Shown here: in pieces, positions 22,531 through 34,597 of the stretch
How the letters are laid out: each line of letters opens with the position of its first letter
How positions within the stretch are numbered: position 1 is the stretch's first letter
Made by a program: the position numbers and the translations under genes
Notes under the pieces: generated by a model
Seen by the model: only the letters and a program-made list of their open reading frames with translations
What the model was told of the DNA's origin: nothing
The model's database searches: none
Assembly (NCBI GenBank): GCA_004352715.1
Contig: SCFE01000094.1
Span: forward strand, 712,796-776,795
Origin: Hofstenia miamia
Lineage: Eukaryota > Xenacoelomorpha > Acoela
Direction of reading: 5' to 3'
Length of the DNA stretch: 64,000 nt

Positions 22531-25500
22531 AAGAGTTAACAAATACTGCTAGTATCATTGAAATGAATGAACTCACCACTTGATGTATTGAAGCTAATTG
22601 TAATTCTATCTATGAATGACTTTGAAGTTGGTTTATAAATTACATGAGCCTTTTATAATTGATGAATGGCTAACCATGTACACTATATACTGTGAATAAG
22701 GATATTTCATCCAATAACAGGATTCTACCACTCTGGTAAACCTGACAGGTGACTATATAAGTTTAAAATAAAATATTATGCATTCAATTTAAAATATCAA
22801 AACTGTATTCAGGCAGGGTTCAAACCATTGACTATCGAATTGTGATGGTCAAAACCTGAAATTTCTCCTACCTGATTTAATTTAAATCCATAAGGCGTAT
22901 CATTTTTTATGACTACTCTTCCAATGGTGACTTCAAAATCCAATTTTGGTAATGCTTTAATCAATGGTAAATTTTGTGAAAAAGTATTAAATAGTTTTTC
23001 AATTTTTTTTCGTCATTTGTTTCAGGTTTAACAACCTTCAATTCAATTTTCGTTAAGACTTGGTAAACAAAGTTAAACACCTCCTGTACCTTTTTTACAT
23101 GAATGTCCTTCATATCAATACCATGTTTATTTTGATTTGCGTCGATAAAACTCCACTATTAATCTTGTATATTATTGAATCCTATAGAAAATGTAATATT
23201 TAGCAAAGCCATGAGAAGCATTATAGTGTGACATAATCAGCATCAGACAAAAAGAAAAAGACAATATTAAAAATCTTTATTTTGATTAATTTTTGATTAA
23301 CTTGTTTTATATGAATTAGAACCTTTTTGTAAGCTAAGTAATAAATACATTTGGCAAAAGATTTTGCAAAAAGTTCCAGCTGAAATTGCATAGCTACTAG
23401 ATAGAGAAAATTTAACAAATTGCATGAGATTTGCAGAAGAAATTCAACTAGTGGAAATAATAGTAAATGAAAAACAGATATATGTTAGTATTGTACACTT
23501 TCTTATAAATACTGTGTGAAATTTATAGTTAGTTGATGAAATAAATCATTTGTATTTAACTTTGTTTCATATCATGTTTTATTATTATTAGAATGGCAAG
23601 CTAAATGTTCAGGCACACAAGTAGCTACTCAGGGACTCTCACCATTGCATTTACCGTTTTATTTGCATTCAAATCTACACTCGACATCAGCTCTAATGTC
23701 AGCTTTACCACTCTGCCTTGTCTAGTGAAAGTGTGTCTTTAGGTTAATGTTAGGCATAGGAGTTTTCTTCATGTAGTTTACCTATTGATTGATTCACTTC
23801 ATAATAAGCCTCCGCATTCTAAATAGCTGGATAGCTAACCTTAGGCTAACCCTTTTTATTTTAGATTCAAATTCATTGTCGGCAATAAACAATAAATTTA
23901 TTAAACATAAGAGATGCCTAAAAGCATATTATTACATGTGTTGGTAATTATTATAGATTCAGATAGGTACTTAAGTGACAGTTGTTTTGTCACCACAATA
24001 ATTGCTCACATGTACCAAGAGCCATGTATCTATTTATATTTAGGGTTATCTGTAAGATTCATAAGAGGCAAAACCGGCATGGTTGATAACTTCCATTTAT
24101 TACTCATAACAAAAAGAGCAATTATGGTACAAAATCACACAGGGCTAGCACCAATAGGAACACTTCCACTATCACCACATTCACTGCACTAGTTTCCTTC
24201 TGAGTCATGGACCATAGCATAGAATTGAAGTTGGAGATCTCTGCTGGTAGCCACTTCATTCATGATTGCATGGCACCACTTCAGGTTACGACCCTAATGA
24301 GATCTTCTGATCCTAAAGAGAACTTGGTTATTGTCTTGTAATGTCGTAATAAAAGTTCTTGTACAAGACTTAGTTTAATTGATTGAGCAGTAAGAGATAT
24401 TTGGAATCGACTACCAGGTAGGAAATCCTGGTTGTGTACTCTACAACAGGGGCCCCAGAAGCAATTTTGAACTGGGGGGCTCTATAAGGATGAGGATGAC
24501 TTTAAAATAATGGTGGTGGTGGTTGGGTGGGGGCTTTGTGGCAAAGAACTGGGGGAGGCTATAGCCCCCCCCCTGCTCCAGGGCCCATATACAAAGAGTG
24601 ATAGTAAAAGTTATTTACGGTTAATCCTAGCAGTGTGTTGATTCTACAATAGATTGGTCTTTCCCAATGTGTAGTAAAACTATGAATTGAGTTATTTACT
24701 TGGTAATTGTCAGAAAGTAGCCTAACAATTGGCATATTGCAAAAGTGTATAAAATTAAAAATTTCGATTATACTATTATACAAAATATTTTTTACATGTA
24801 AAATAAGCAAAGTGACTATGAATACTACATTAATTTATTAAGCCCATCCTTACATAAAAAGTGATTAACAAAGGGTAAATCAGTAAATACAAATATTTCA
24901 GGTATTTTGTTAAAAAATAGAAAAGCATGAAAAATATAATAAGCACCACAAACTGGTGATATTCCCTGCAACTTATTTTTTCGATCACCTTCATACACAT
25001 GGAATCCAGGATATGTAGTTAAACAGTAATGTTAAATATTGGGGGATTGGCTTAGTGGACAATCAAGAGAATCCTTGAATATTACGTTATGTCTTGCATC
25101 CCATATAATCAACAACCAATGGGTTCTGGGATGATCAGTTGGACTTGCATTAGAAATTAGAAAAGATTTTTGGACAAGACTTGGTGGTATACAATTTGAA
25201 CAATATACAGTGAAACAATGCTAACATAGTTATGGGATTTTGAGATTAATCCATCTAATCTCGTCAGCATACATTAAACGTTTGAATATTTGTAGAGTTC
25301 ATTATGTTTAAACTTCACATATATCCAAAACATTAATGAATTAATTATTGTATTTGGAATTGCTTCGATCATTTCAACAGAAAATGCAGTCTAGAATTAT
25401 TTGAGGCAATAAGTCCATCATAGGGGTTCATTTGCAGAATTCTTATACAAGACCGTTATTTATACAATTTTTTGTAATAGATAATTAGAAACATTGCCAA

Positions 25501-25600
25501 ATTTAAGTGAGGGTCCTTGGTATAATGAACACAATCTTCTACAAGTTAATTTCATCTAATCCCAACATCTTGCAACAGTGCAATGAAAGAAACTAATTTT
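22531..25600. other. Mostly gene-free; one possible decayed coding remnant and a GC-rich palindrome
   Basis: I see no intact gene. On the minus strand, about 23165-22865, two readings look protein-like (DIHVKKVQEVFNFVYQVLT and LPKLDFEVTIGRVVIK), separated by a frame break. I do not recognise them. At 24430-24590 a locally GC-rich patch contains the near-palindrome GGGGGAGGCTATAGCCCCCC, probably the end of a mobile element or a hairpin. Confidence 0.35.
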
Positions 25601-25604
25601 TTTT

Positions 25605-26250
25605 CTAGTCTTTCATAATTTTCTGTTGTTTATTAATGTTTAGCTTTAAGCATGTTTCACCCAAAATGGTCACCTTCAATGATTTGCCTATTGGATAATC
25701 AAAGTCTAGTGTTAGACGTATACTTGCACCACTTAATTCGCGATAGAGTACCTCATTATTTGCCTCTGCAGTACTGGTCAAATCAAAAACCATAATTTTT
25801 TGTTTATTATAATCTGAGCATGGTACCCCAGTTACATCATTCAAACCCAACGCCTTTACAGAATCAAAGTACGCTTGTGCATAATTATTTTCACCCACAA
25901 TCATTGGTGTGAATGCAATAACTTGGATGGCAGAGATGTGTTGGAATCTCACTAGTCAAAGAGAACTAACTAATGACTAAGAAAAGTAATAGTAAATGCT
26001 AATGATGGTCAGTCTCTAACAAGTGGGGATTCTACACTGCACTCTTCGTTCTGTTGTCATTATTACAAAATGTGGCCAAACTGCGTCACCTGTTTGTATT
26101 TAAACACCATTAGCATAAATATTATAATCACTAAATAATGAATGTAGGGGGTTGTTTACTAGACAAACAGGATCCCGTTTAGTATAATCAGTAACATCCC
26201 AGATAAGTTCACGCCCATCACTGCGTAAAGTTTTGACAGACATAGCCAAA
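25605..26250 (-). pseudogene. Capsid-like (jelly-roll/hexon-type) protein remnant of a DNA-virus-like or Polinton-type element
   Basis: The C-terminal 115 residues are open (25952-25605) and carry IMVFDLT, then SGASIRLTLDFD and a final GETCLKLNINKQQ. An upstream frame piece (26247-26110) reads TLRSDGRELIWDVTDY and then VNNPLHSLFSDYNIYANG. Both blocks resemble, from memory, the large invertebrate F54H12.2-like ORF family: a VNN.LHSLFS segment in the N-terminal half and an FDLT plus RL.L.F segment near the C-terminus. I believe that family is capsid-like. At least one frame break separates the blocks, so this is a dead copy. Its minus-strand neighbour upstream (26896-26571) fits the same origin. 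Family assignment is from recall, without a search. Confidence 0.5.
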
Positions 26251-26570
26251 TGTATAATTTGCAAATCAATGTATTAATTTTGCTCTTCACCAAAAATTAA
26301 ATTCAATCATTGGACCATTAAACCCTGATATTGGGAAATATTTTTGTGTGCTACGACGATTGAAGTTTACCAAACTTCAAAGATGTGCAAACACAAATGT
26401 ATTAAGGTGATCATGACTGTACTTGAACTGATAACAATTCCCAACGAACATGTTTATTTATAACAAGTTTTTAAAGATATCAGGTTTTTTATTCTAGGCA
26501 TTTTTGTTTCAAACTATCACGTTTACGCCTACTTTGTGCATTGACCAAAAATTGTTTAACATAGTTTTTA

Positions 26571-26896
26571 TTATTCTATCAGATGTAGATATTCCATTAC
26601 CATTTTGTCTAATTTCTTTAAGCTGCTTTTAGATTGCTTGTTTACTGTGTTTCTTGCAACATTTCCAATTATGTGCTTTACCACTTTTTTACACCAGAGA
26701 TTGTCATTTACACCTGAAATTGCTTGATCCAAAATACCTTCATTGAGATTAGTAATGATTTTTTCAATAGGGGTATCATTTTCACTGCTAGTGGTATAGC
26801 AATGCATTCCAATGTTTTCACCATGCCCAAACCTTTCTGTTGAGTATTGCTGGAATAATTTTGAATGCTCGCCTGTTCACAATAATATTGCTCCAT
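26571..26896 (-). pseudogene. Small basic minor-capsid-like (PX-like) protein remnant
   Basis: Begins MEQYYCEQASIQNYSSNTQQKG (split here: MEQYYCEQ, then QNYSSNTQQKG). It is followed by LG and a hydrophobic/Lys segment IPLLKKSL. After a frameshift near 26790 it continues in another frame through a helical, Lys-rich C-terminal half ending near 26571. The layout (polar start, Gly-rich turn, amphipathic Lys-rich helices, small size) is that of the PX-like minor capsid proteins found next to capsid genes in Polinton/adinto-type elements. This is inference by form and by position just upstream of the capsid-like remnant. Confidence 0.35.
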
Positions 26897-27429
26897 ACTG
26901 AATGATCTGTTTGTTTATTAATTCCATGTTTATACTAATCTATTCTAACCCTTGAACGTTTTCTAATAACTTGTGTTAATTTACAATTATAAAATTTTCC
27001 TAAAATTACTTCTGTTCACTGATTGACTTTATTTCATATGTAACAGGAATTGTGGAAAACACTTTGTTGATTTTAAGAACCTCTTTTTGAAATTGTGGTA
27101 AATATCCTCTTTGAAAAGTATGGTCTCTGACTTTGAAATTCTAACTAAGCCACCATTATGAAATAATGCTTTTTGTTGGCAACATGTATTAACACTCATT
27201 AATTTTCCAATCAAATATGGTCTGTGTTTTTTTCTCACAGAATTTGGGGTCATTCCAATTCAATACATTTAGTATTTGTTGTTGTCTGCGTATTTAAAGT
27301 TGTTGGTAAAGTGTAGATATTTAAATAGAATTTCCTTAAAGCTCCTATAGCTCTTTCTGCGCATACAGCACACAATCAATCGAATTCATTTAACATTACC
27401 CCAATTCTTAAATTTTTTAAACGCATACA

Positions 27430-27492
<63 letters not shown>

Positions 27493-29376
27493 CAACAAAT
27501 ACCATGGAACAACACTAGAACTAATCCATATGTAAGTAAACTGATGCATGTACGCCTTAGGGAAATATATACATTATATCTATATGTTAAATTTGAATGT
27601 TACCATCACGATGGCCTTCCTTGACAGGAAATTTAGAATCAATTTGCCTGTGATATGCAGCTCTTTGGGGTCTGTTTATTTTGAAATTTACTGAAGGTAG
27701 CAAACTAATAATTTGAAGAACAAATGCATAGAAATTCCAATGAATGTTTTAGATCAAACAAATACCCACAGTAGAATAGCACAATAATTGTATTGTTCTA
27801 ATATTTATTTTTAAATGTAAATAGTCAATAAATTTATAATTACTTATTTATGAGCTTAATATATCCTGGGGTAATATTTTACCGCATTGGTAGTTAACGT
27901 GACTGAATTTTGAAATGCAATTTCCTGCAAATATGACCCATTGAAAAATCAAGTCAAATAGAAAAAGACACAAAGCAGAGTATGTGAAGCTCTTCTAAAG
28001 TCTGAAAGATATATAATAAAATTCTACTGATTAATTCACATTATAAGGTTTGAATGGGGTAATTTTTTACCCCACAGTCTTTCAAGTGTTAAAAGAAAGA
28101 AGTTTAAATGCTTATGCCCAGGGTCTAATTTTTAGTTACAACCCTTATCTACTAATTTAAAAACGCATGATCTTGTCCTAAATAGTTGGCTTCAAGTTCT
28201 TAAAAAATATTATTGTTTTGCCCTGGGTGCCTTTCAAGGCTCGTTCATAGTCCTGTTAATGATAAAATTGCTATAAACAATGCTTTATTAACACAATGAA
28301 TCCGGAATTTAAATTACAATTTGAGACTAGCACATTTTATTCAAAATATTTCTTTCAAATGTTATTAAAACAGATTTTACATTATAAATTCAATAAAATT
28401 TAACTTTCTAACAAAACGCAATTATGGTTGAAAGTTTGGAACAACTTCATTAATATTATACCATGCAGGTTAAATAAGAAGATATCAATTTTTCTTTAAT
28501 TTAAATTGCAAGTGCTAATTTTGAAATTAAGTTCAAGTTATAAGCTTGAATTGATGTTCCACATAATATATCCTTTTTATTGAAAAACTTTGAAAGTATT
28601 TTGCTTTGGTGTACTAAAATATATATTTTTAAGTTCCATTTTTAGAATCAAAGTGACAATATTTTTTATTTACATTTCGGTGACTTGGTGCTTACAATGA
28701 GATTCATGGCATGCTCATGTTTTTGTATTTTTGTATTGATCATTACTTTTCAAAAAAATTTTAATATTTCTAAACCATTATACCATTTTTCAAATTTCAA
28801 AGAAAACCATCCAACATCATATTCTAACCACACCACTGCTTTGAATTAGTGTTCTAAGGCCTGTTATAAAACATCCCGAGCCAAGCGATGTGTTACTATA
28901 ATTACACTTTTAGCTTGTGTCCAAAACAAGTATGCCGTGTCAGTAAACAGATCAAACTCGGTGTATATAAACACAATTGTTTTTGGGCTTAGGCTAATTT
29001 TTGGTTTGCAGTTTAATAAATTTACATTTCTTAATCCTCCTATATAAGTAACTTAATGATTTAATTATTTTATTTAGCTAATGTTATAATATTGATTTAT
29101 TCATAAAATAAATCAGTGTTTATATATTTTGGTTCTCACTAATATATAATTTTGTTTGATATAATTACCCAAAGTTTTAACTTAAAAGTTTCATTCCTGG
29201 TGAGAAAAGTAAAAAATATCTAATAGTTCATCGAAGTAAAATTTATTAATATTTTTTTTGTTTTATTTAAGAGAATGATTTGCTTAAAAGTTTCGTTGGT
29301 GGTTCAGCCCTCTGCACTATGGTATTTTTAACTCTTCTCATAACTCTGTAAGCCTAAATCAACATTTCCATAGTAT

Positions 29377-29445
<69 letters not shown>

Positions 29446-29671
29446 TATCCGTGGCGTAGTCAGGTGTAGTTACTCCTTGAAACTTTCAAATTACCCCAAA
29501 ATCCCTTTGAAATATAATATATACCTGGTTATACTGTAAATGCAAAATTTTTCATCATACAAAGTTCTTTAGTTCTTCAAGACCGGATTCCTATTTTTTC
29601 CATAAACATTAAAGTCTCAAAAATTGAGTCAAAACCTGATATATGTCCACATTTTTATATAATCTTTCAAA
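26897..29671. other. No supported gene; microsatellites
   Basis: A minus-strand open stretch at 27029-27253 (74 codons) adjoins the capsid-like remnants and might belong to them, but I do not recognise it. A CA run passes into a TA microsatellite at 27430-27486, and another TA run spans 29380-29449. Otherwise AT-rich with nothing I can support. Confidence 0.5.
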
Positions 29672-30671
29672 NNNNNNNNNNNNNNNNNNNNNNNNNNNNN
29701 NNNNNNNNNNNNNNNNNNNNNNNNNNNNNNNNNNNNNNNNNNNNNNNNNNNNNNNNNNNNNNNNNNNNNNNNNNNNNNNNNNNNNNNNNNNNNNNNNNNN
29801 NNNNNNNNNNNNNNNNNNNNNNNNNNNNNNNNNNNNNNNNNNNNNNNNNNNNNNNNNNNNNNNNNNNNNNNNNNNNNNNNNNNNNNNNNNNNNNNNNNNN
29901 NNNNNNNNNNNNNNNNNNNNNNNNNNNNNNNNNNNNNNNNNNNNNNNNNNNNNNNNNNNNNNNNNNNNNNNNNNNNNNNNNNNNNNNNNNNNNNNNNNNN
30001 NNNNNNNNNNNNNNNNNNNNNNNNNNNNNNNNNNNNNNNNNNNNNNNNNNNNNNNNNNNNNNNNNNNNNNNNNNNNNNNNNNNNNNNNNNNNNNNNNNNN
30101 NNNNNNNNNNNNNNNNNNNNNNNNNNNNNNNNNNNNNNNNNNNNNNNNNNNNNNNNNNNNNNNNNNNNNNNNNNNNNNNNNNNNNNNNNNNNNNNNNNNN
30201 NNNNNNNNNNNNNNNNNNNNNNNNNNNNNNNNNNNNNNNNNNNNNNNNNNNNNNNNNNNNNNNNNNNNNNNNNNNNNNNNNNNNNNNNNNNNNNNNNNNN
30301 NNNNNNNNNNNNNNNNNNNNNNNNNNNNNNNNNNNNNNNNNNNNNNNNNNNNNNNNNNNNNNNNNNNNNNNNNNNNNNNNNNNNNNNNNNNNNNNNNNNN
30401 NNNNNNNNNNNNNNNNNNNNNNNNNNNNNNNNNNNNNNNNNNNNNNNNNNNNNNNNNNNNNNNNNNNNNNNNNNNNNNNNNNNNNNNNNNNNNNNNNNNN
30501 NNNNNNNNNNNNNNNNNNNNNNNNNNNNNNNNNNNNNNNNNNNNNNNNNNNNNNNNNNNNNNNNNNNNNNNNNNNNNNNNNNNNNNNNNNNNNNNNNNNN
30601 NNNNNNNNNNNNNNNNNNNNNNNNNNNNNNNNNNNNNNNNNNNNNNNNNNNNNNNNNNNNNNNNNNNNNNN
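29672..30671. other. Assembly gap, 1000 N placeholder
   Basis: Exactly 1000 undetermined bases; true length unknown. Confidence 0.95.
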
Positions 30672-31595
30672 AGGCTATTCTTACAAGTAGTTTAGAGAAA
30701 ATTTATGACAATAGTTTTAGGAAGAGGAATTTTTTGAAAATTGGACTTAATTGAATGACTTAGAAACGATAAAGATCGAGCTTTTGTTTAACATATTATT
30801 AAATACCAAAGCTTTTATTTTATTCAGGTGCGTTCTTAGCCTGCGCAGGACTTGTTGTAAAATGACTTAAGAGCAAAATGAAAAAGTAATGTTAAAACGT
30901 TCCTGTTATTATAATATGGGTTTTGTGCTGTCATGCCCTTATTTAGTTCTAAAACTGCATAAATCTGTGTTTGCTATACAGTTGCAGAATCAACATTTAA
31001 TGCTTACATACAATGCGTGTTGTAATGATATCAAGAGCTGATGTTGTTTCTCGTTTCAAGTTCTTATTTGAACGCAATTTGTGGTTTATTTGGAATTTGG
31101 CGCGCATAACACAAAAAGGCTTGTTTACATTTGATAAAACGCAACTAAATCCTTTACGAAAATGCATATGAACATTTATAGGTAAAGGCTCCCACGCTTT
31201 CTATACACATTAAAACTGACCAATTTAAACCAGTGATCGTTAACAGCTTAAAACGATGCTACACTGGCGATTTTTGTTCAAATGTTTGTCAGGATTTTGT
31301 TTTGCTGTACTATATATTTTTGTTTAATCTTTTTTTCAGATTTTCTTTCACTATTAAATATTTTGAATTTCAGAACAAAGATGTAAAATTCAAGTCGAAT
31401 TTTAAAAATGCCAAAATTTTTTATGATATTAATATAATTAATGTACATTCAATACTATTCGATGCGTGCTGAGTAGTTATACGAAAAACATATATTTTAA
31501 TTTTATGATTTCATAAATTTTGAGTTTTTAGAGCGAAAAATGACATCAATCGAAACTCGACTTCATTACATAACATTTGTCTGTTATTAATATGG

Positions 31596-31644
<49 letters not shown>

Positions 31645-31753
31645 NNNNNNNNNNNNNNNNNNNNNNNNNNNNNNNNNNNNNNNNNNNNNNNNNNNNNNNN
31701 NNNNNNNNNNNNNNNNNNNNNNNNNNNNNNNNNNNNNNNNNNNNNNNNNNNNG

Positions 31754-31789
<36 letters not shown>

Positions 31790-32049
31790 ATACATTATTC
31801 AAATAATTTCTCGATTGTTTAGGTTGACTACATAAAATGAGAAGAAATAGTTCTGAAGAAACACAGTTCGTTTCTAATGCAATAATCGTCATAAACTACA
31901 CAATTTGTATATGTAAAATATTATTGGATATTCAATAATTGTTCATGAATTGTAAACTTCTTGAGCAATTATATTTAGCATTTTATTCAATTAACGCTAT
32001 GAATTTAATGTTAGATGTAATGAGAGTTTAAACCTTCACATTTTTTCAG
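30672..32049. other. No supported gene; TA microsatellite with a 108-N gap
   Basis: A TA microsatellite spans about 31598-31782 and is interrupted by 108 Ns (31645-31752). The rest shows no exon or repeat I can support, although it directly precedes the exon at 32050 and may be its intron. Confidence 0.5.
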
Positions 32050-32141
32050 TACGTAATAGAGATAAGCAATTTAGATGCATTGCAAAATCCTGTTGATATT
32101 TATGCATTACTTCAAACAGCGAAAGATAATGCGTCATTGGA
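32050..32141 (+). CDS. Single internal exon of an unidentified host gene
   Basis: 92 bases bounded by a strong acceptor (pyrimidine run then CAG at 32047-32049) and a consensus donor GTGAGT at 32142-32147. The frame starting at the first base is open throughout, and the translation looks like real protein: YVIEISNLDALQNPVD followed by IYALLQTAKDNASLE. Codon use is unlike the surrounding AT-rich DNA. The exon is not near any transposon coding sequence, and the Tc1-type element starts 150 bases downstream, in the presumed intron. I do not recognise the family. The exon leaves a 2-base overhang. Confidence 0.55.
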
Positions 32142-32295
32142 GTGAGTAATTAGTTTACAAATCGCAATAAATTCAGTTCATTTAATTCCAATTGATTTTT
32201 CTTAAATATTAATTTGCAATGCGATATTTTGCCACTAGAGGGCTTGTAAATCGTTGAATTAAATTTCGTCTAATGTATATATATATATATATATA

Positions 32296-33780
32296 TGCCT
32301 GACATTGATTTGGCAATTTTTCATTTCAGCATATTCTACTTCTTTTTAGCAAAAACCACCCAAATAAATGGTAGCAATTAGGGGTAAAAACCCATATTCA
32401 ACTTTATTTTAGGTAAAAAACTTTTTAATAAGAACTTAATAGAAAACATATTCAATTTTTGCAGTATCGTGTCAGACATTGGTTTGACAATTAAAAATAT
32501 ATATCCATTAAAATATATGCAACCTTCAATAAACTTTACTTTTTCTTTATAAATTGTTATGTAGAGCAATTTTAAATACATGGAGCACTTTTTATTCGCG
32601 CTGCAGCTCCCAGAAACCTATAATTAATCATCAAAAATGGGTTCTGCTCCAGAACTTTCCCGTGAGAGAAAATAACAATTAAAGCATATTTTAAAGCGGG
32701 ATAGTCTCAGTAATGCATTGCTACCAAACTTAATCGACAAGCATAAACTATTCGTTGAATTTTGAAATGAGAAAGACGCCTGTTCTCACTACTCATGAGA
32801 AGAGAACCAACATTAGAAAGGCATCAAATACTGGAAATTCATCTACAAAGATTAAACACGATTTGAATGTTACTGTGAGTGCACAGCATGTCCGTAGAAT
32901 ACTCAGTGAAGCAAAAAATTTAATGTACATAAAAGAAAATTGACACCAATGTTAATAACAAAGCATAGAAAGGAACAAGTTGAATTTGCCAAGAATAACC
33001 TAATGCAGAACTGGGATAATGTGGCTCTTACCGATGAGTAAATGTTTAATTTAGATGGTCCTGATGGCTGCCAGTTCAATTGGCACGATCTATGTAAGGA
33101 ACCTCAGTACTATTTGAAACGTCATAGTGGTGATGGTTCAGTAATGATATTGGCGGCTGTTAGTATTCATGAAAAAAGCGAATTAGCTATAGTAGCTGAC
33201 AGAAAGTCTGATGATTACATTCAGCTTCTTTCTGAGTACCTCATGCAATTTAAAGACCTTTATCATCCATCTAATTCTGTTTTTCAAGACAATGCATCTC
33301 CCATGCATCTTTTTGACAAAGTCTTGACTTAAAGAACAGGGAATTGACGTTTTGAATTGGCCTGACCTTAATCCAATCAAAAACGTCTGGTCACAGCTAG
33401 TGCGAGATGTTTATAGTGGTGGAAGACAATTTTCAATTAAGGAGAAATTGATTGCCCAAATTCGATTTTCCTGGGATAATTTAAGTCAAACATATGTTAC
33501 AAAGGTCATAAAAAGCATGAATAAACGATGCATGAGTGTTATTGAATGGAAAGGTAAGATTACAGACTATTAAATATTATATATATTTTGCTCTTAGTTG
33601 TCACACCAATGTCCGACATTTGAGTATTTTTTCTATTAAGTTCTTATTCAAAAGTTTTTTTACCTAAAATAAAGTTGAATATGGGTTCTTACCCCTAATT
33701 ACTATATATTTGGTGGGTTTTTGCTAAAAAGCAGTAGAATATGCCAAAATGAAGAATTGCCAAATCAATGTCTGGCACTG
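32296..33780 (+). mobile_element. Tc1-type transposon with ~170-bp TIRs inserted in a TA microsatellite
   Basis: The right terminus, read inward on the minus strand, starts CAGTGCCAGACATTGATTTG. The left terminus reads TGCCTGACATTGATTTG, and the two arms match for about 160-170 bases (32296-32460 and 33615-33780). Both ends are flanked by TA repeats, in keeping with the TA target of this superfamily, so the microsatellite itself was the target. The interior codes for a dead transposase. Length, about 1.5 kb, is usual for Tc1 elements. Confidence 0.85.
32638..33573 (+). pseudogene. Tc1-type transposase pseudogene
   Basis: Starts MGSAPELSRER at 32638, and several stops follow in the DNA-binding region. 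The catalytic domain is recognisable: LDGPDG near 33050 (first Asp), VFQDNAS with its Asp at 33288-33290, then NWPDLNPIKNVW. The conserved third acidic residue of the DD34E triad (normally NPIEN) is Lys at 33379-33381. A TAA at 33039-33041 and a frameshift between the second Asp and NPIK also inactivate it. The end, SVIEWKGKITDY, is the usual C-terminus of this group. Confidence 0.85.
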
Positions 33781-33954
33781 TATATATATATATATATATA
33801 TAAATTTTTTTATAGTTCTTCTTCTTCGGCTTTCATCCCAATGCACTTGAATCAGCCATTGGGATTACTTGCTAATTCGATGTTGTTCATCCACTTGTCC
33901 TTGAGTTGACATTGTGGAATACTTGCATTTCACTTGTCTTCTAATCAACTTTGC

Positions 33955-34596
33955 AAATTACTAACTCCAACTTCATTTTCTATCAATCTCCATATGACTC
34001 TGATGTTGGATTTAATATATTTTCCATAAATTTTAACACTAGTTCATTTCATATTGATGTTTCTGTTTATTGCATTGAGTATTGGGATTTTTCCTTCTCC
34101 ATTTTTATCAAACAAATATTTGATGGCATTGATACTCTCTTCGTGTTTATTCAATTCTCCTCATACAACATTATTTCCATATTTATTTCTTGTTGAGTTT
34201 TTATTGTATGCATCTTCCATTGATAAGGTTGAAGTTTTATATCCTCCTCGAATTTAAACGTTATTATTGTCTCCCTTCCTTGCTATTCTTCTAATTCAAT
34301 CTCCTCTTCTTGTACTTTGATTGTTCTATTCTATTAGTGACTGTTCAAATAATGTATTTGCTATTCTTGCGTCTTTTATTGCTCCTTTTGTATCAATATA
34401 TTCTCCCTATTCATTTATCATATTGTTCTACTTTTCTAAATCTTTTTTCTTAAATCCAAATTTTGTTGGGCATTCATCTGTTATAATGGACATTACTGCT
34501 CCTGTATCAATTGCTGCATTTGTCATCACTCCATTTAATATCACAGTAATTGTATTAATGTTGGTGAGATTTGTCATAATCATTATGGGTGCTTAG
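33955..34596 (-). pseudogene. Protease and pol N-terminal remnant of gypsy element Z
   Basis: On the minus strand the sequence reads TNAAIDTGAVMSIITDECP (about 34545-34485), a retropepsin active site matching ATIDTRAAASIISDECC of C. It is followed by YIDTKGAIKDARIANT and then a pre-RT linker containing KLQPYQWKMHTIKTQQ (matching YLEAKHWTRVAVFSNLET of C). Several stops break it. It ends near 33955, with no RT beyond. The catalytic DTG is retained. Confidence 0.7.
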
Positions 34597-34597
34597 T

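Noticed and set aside
24545-24580. GC-rich palindrome as a terminator or structured RNA
   Set aside because: In this eukaryotic context it is more likely an end of a decayed mobile element; no flanking evidence for an RNA gene.
31511-31892. Tyr/Ile-repeat open frames over the TA microsatellite
   Set aside because: Pure dinucleotide repeat translation, no coding evidence.
33805-33950. Short open plus-strand reading after the Tc1-type element
   Set aside because: Begins in the microsatellite and TIR, with no start context or family match.
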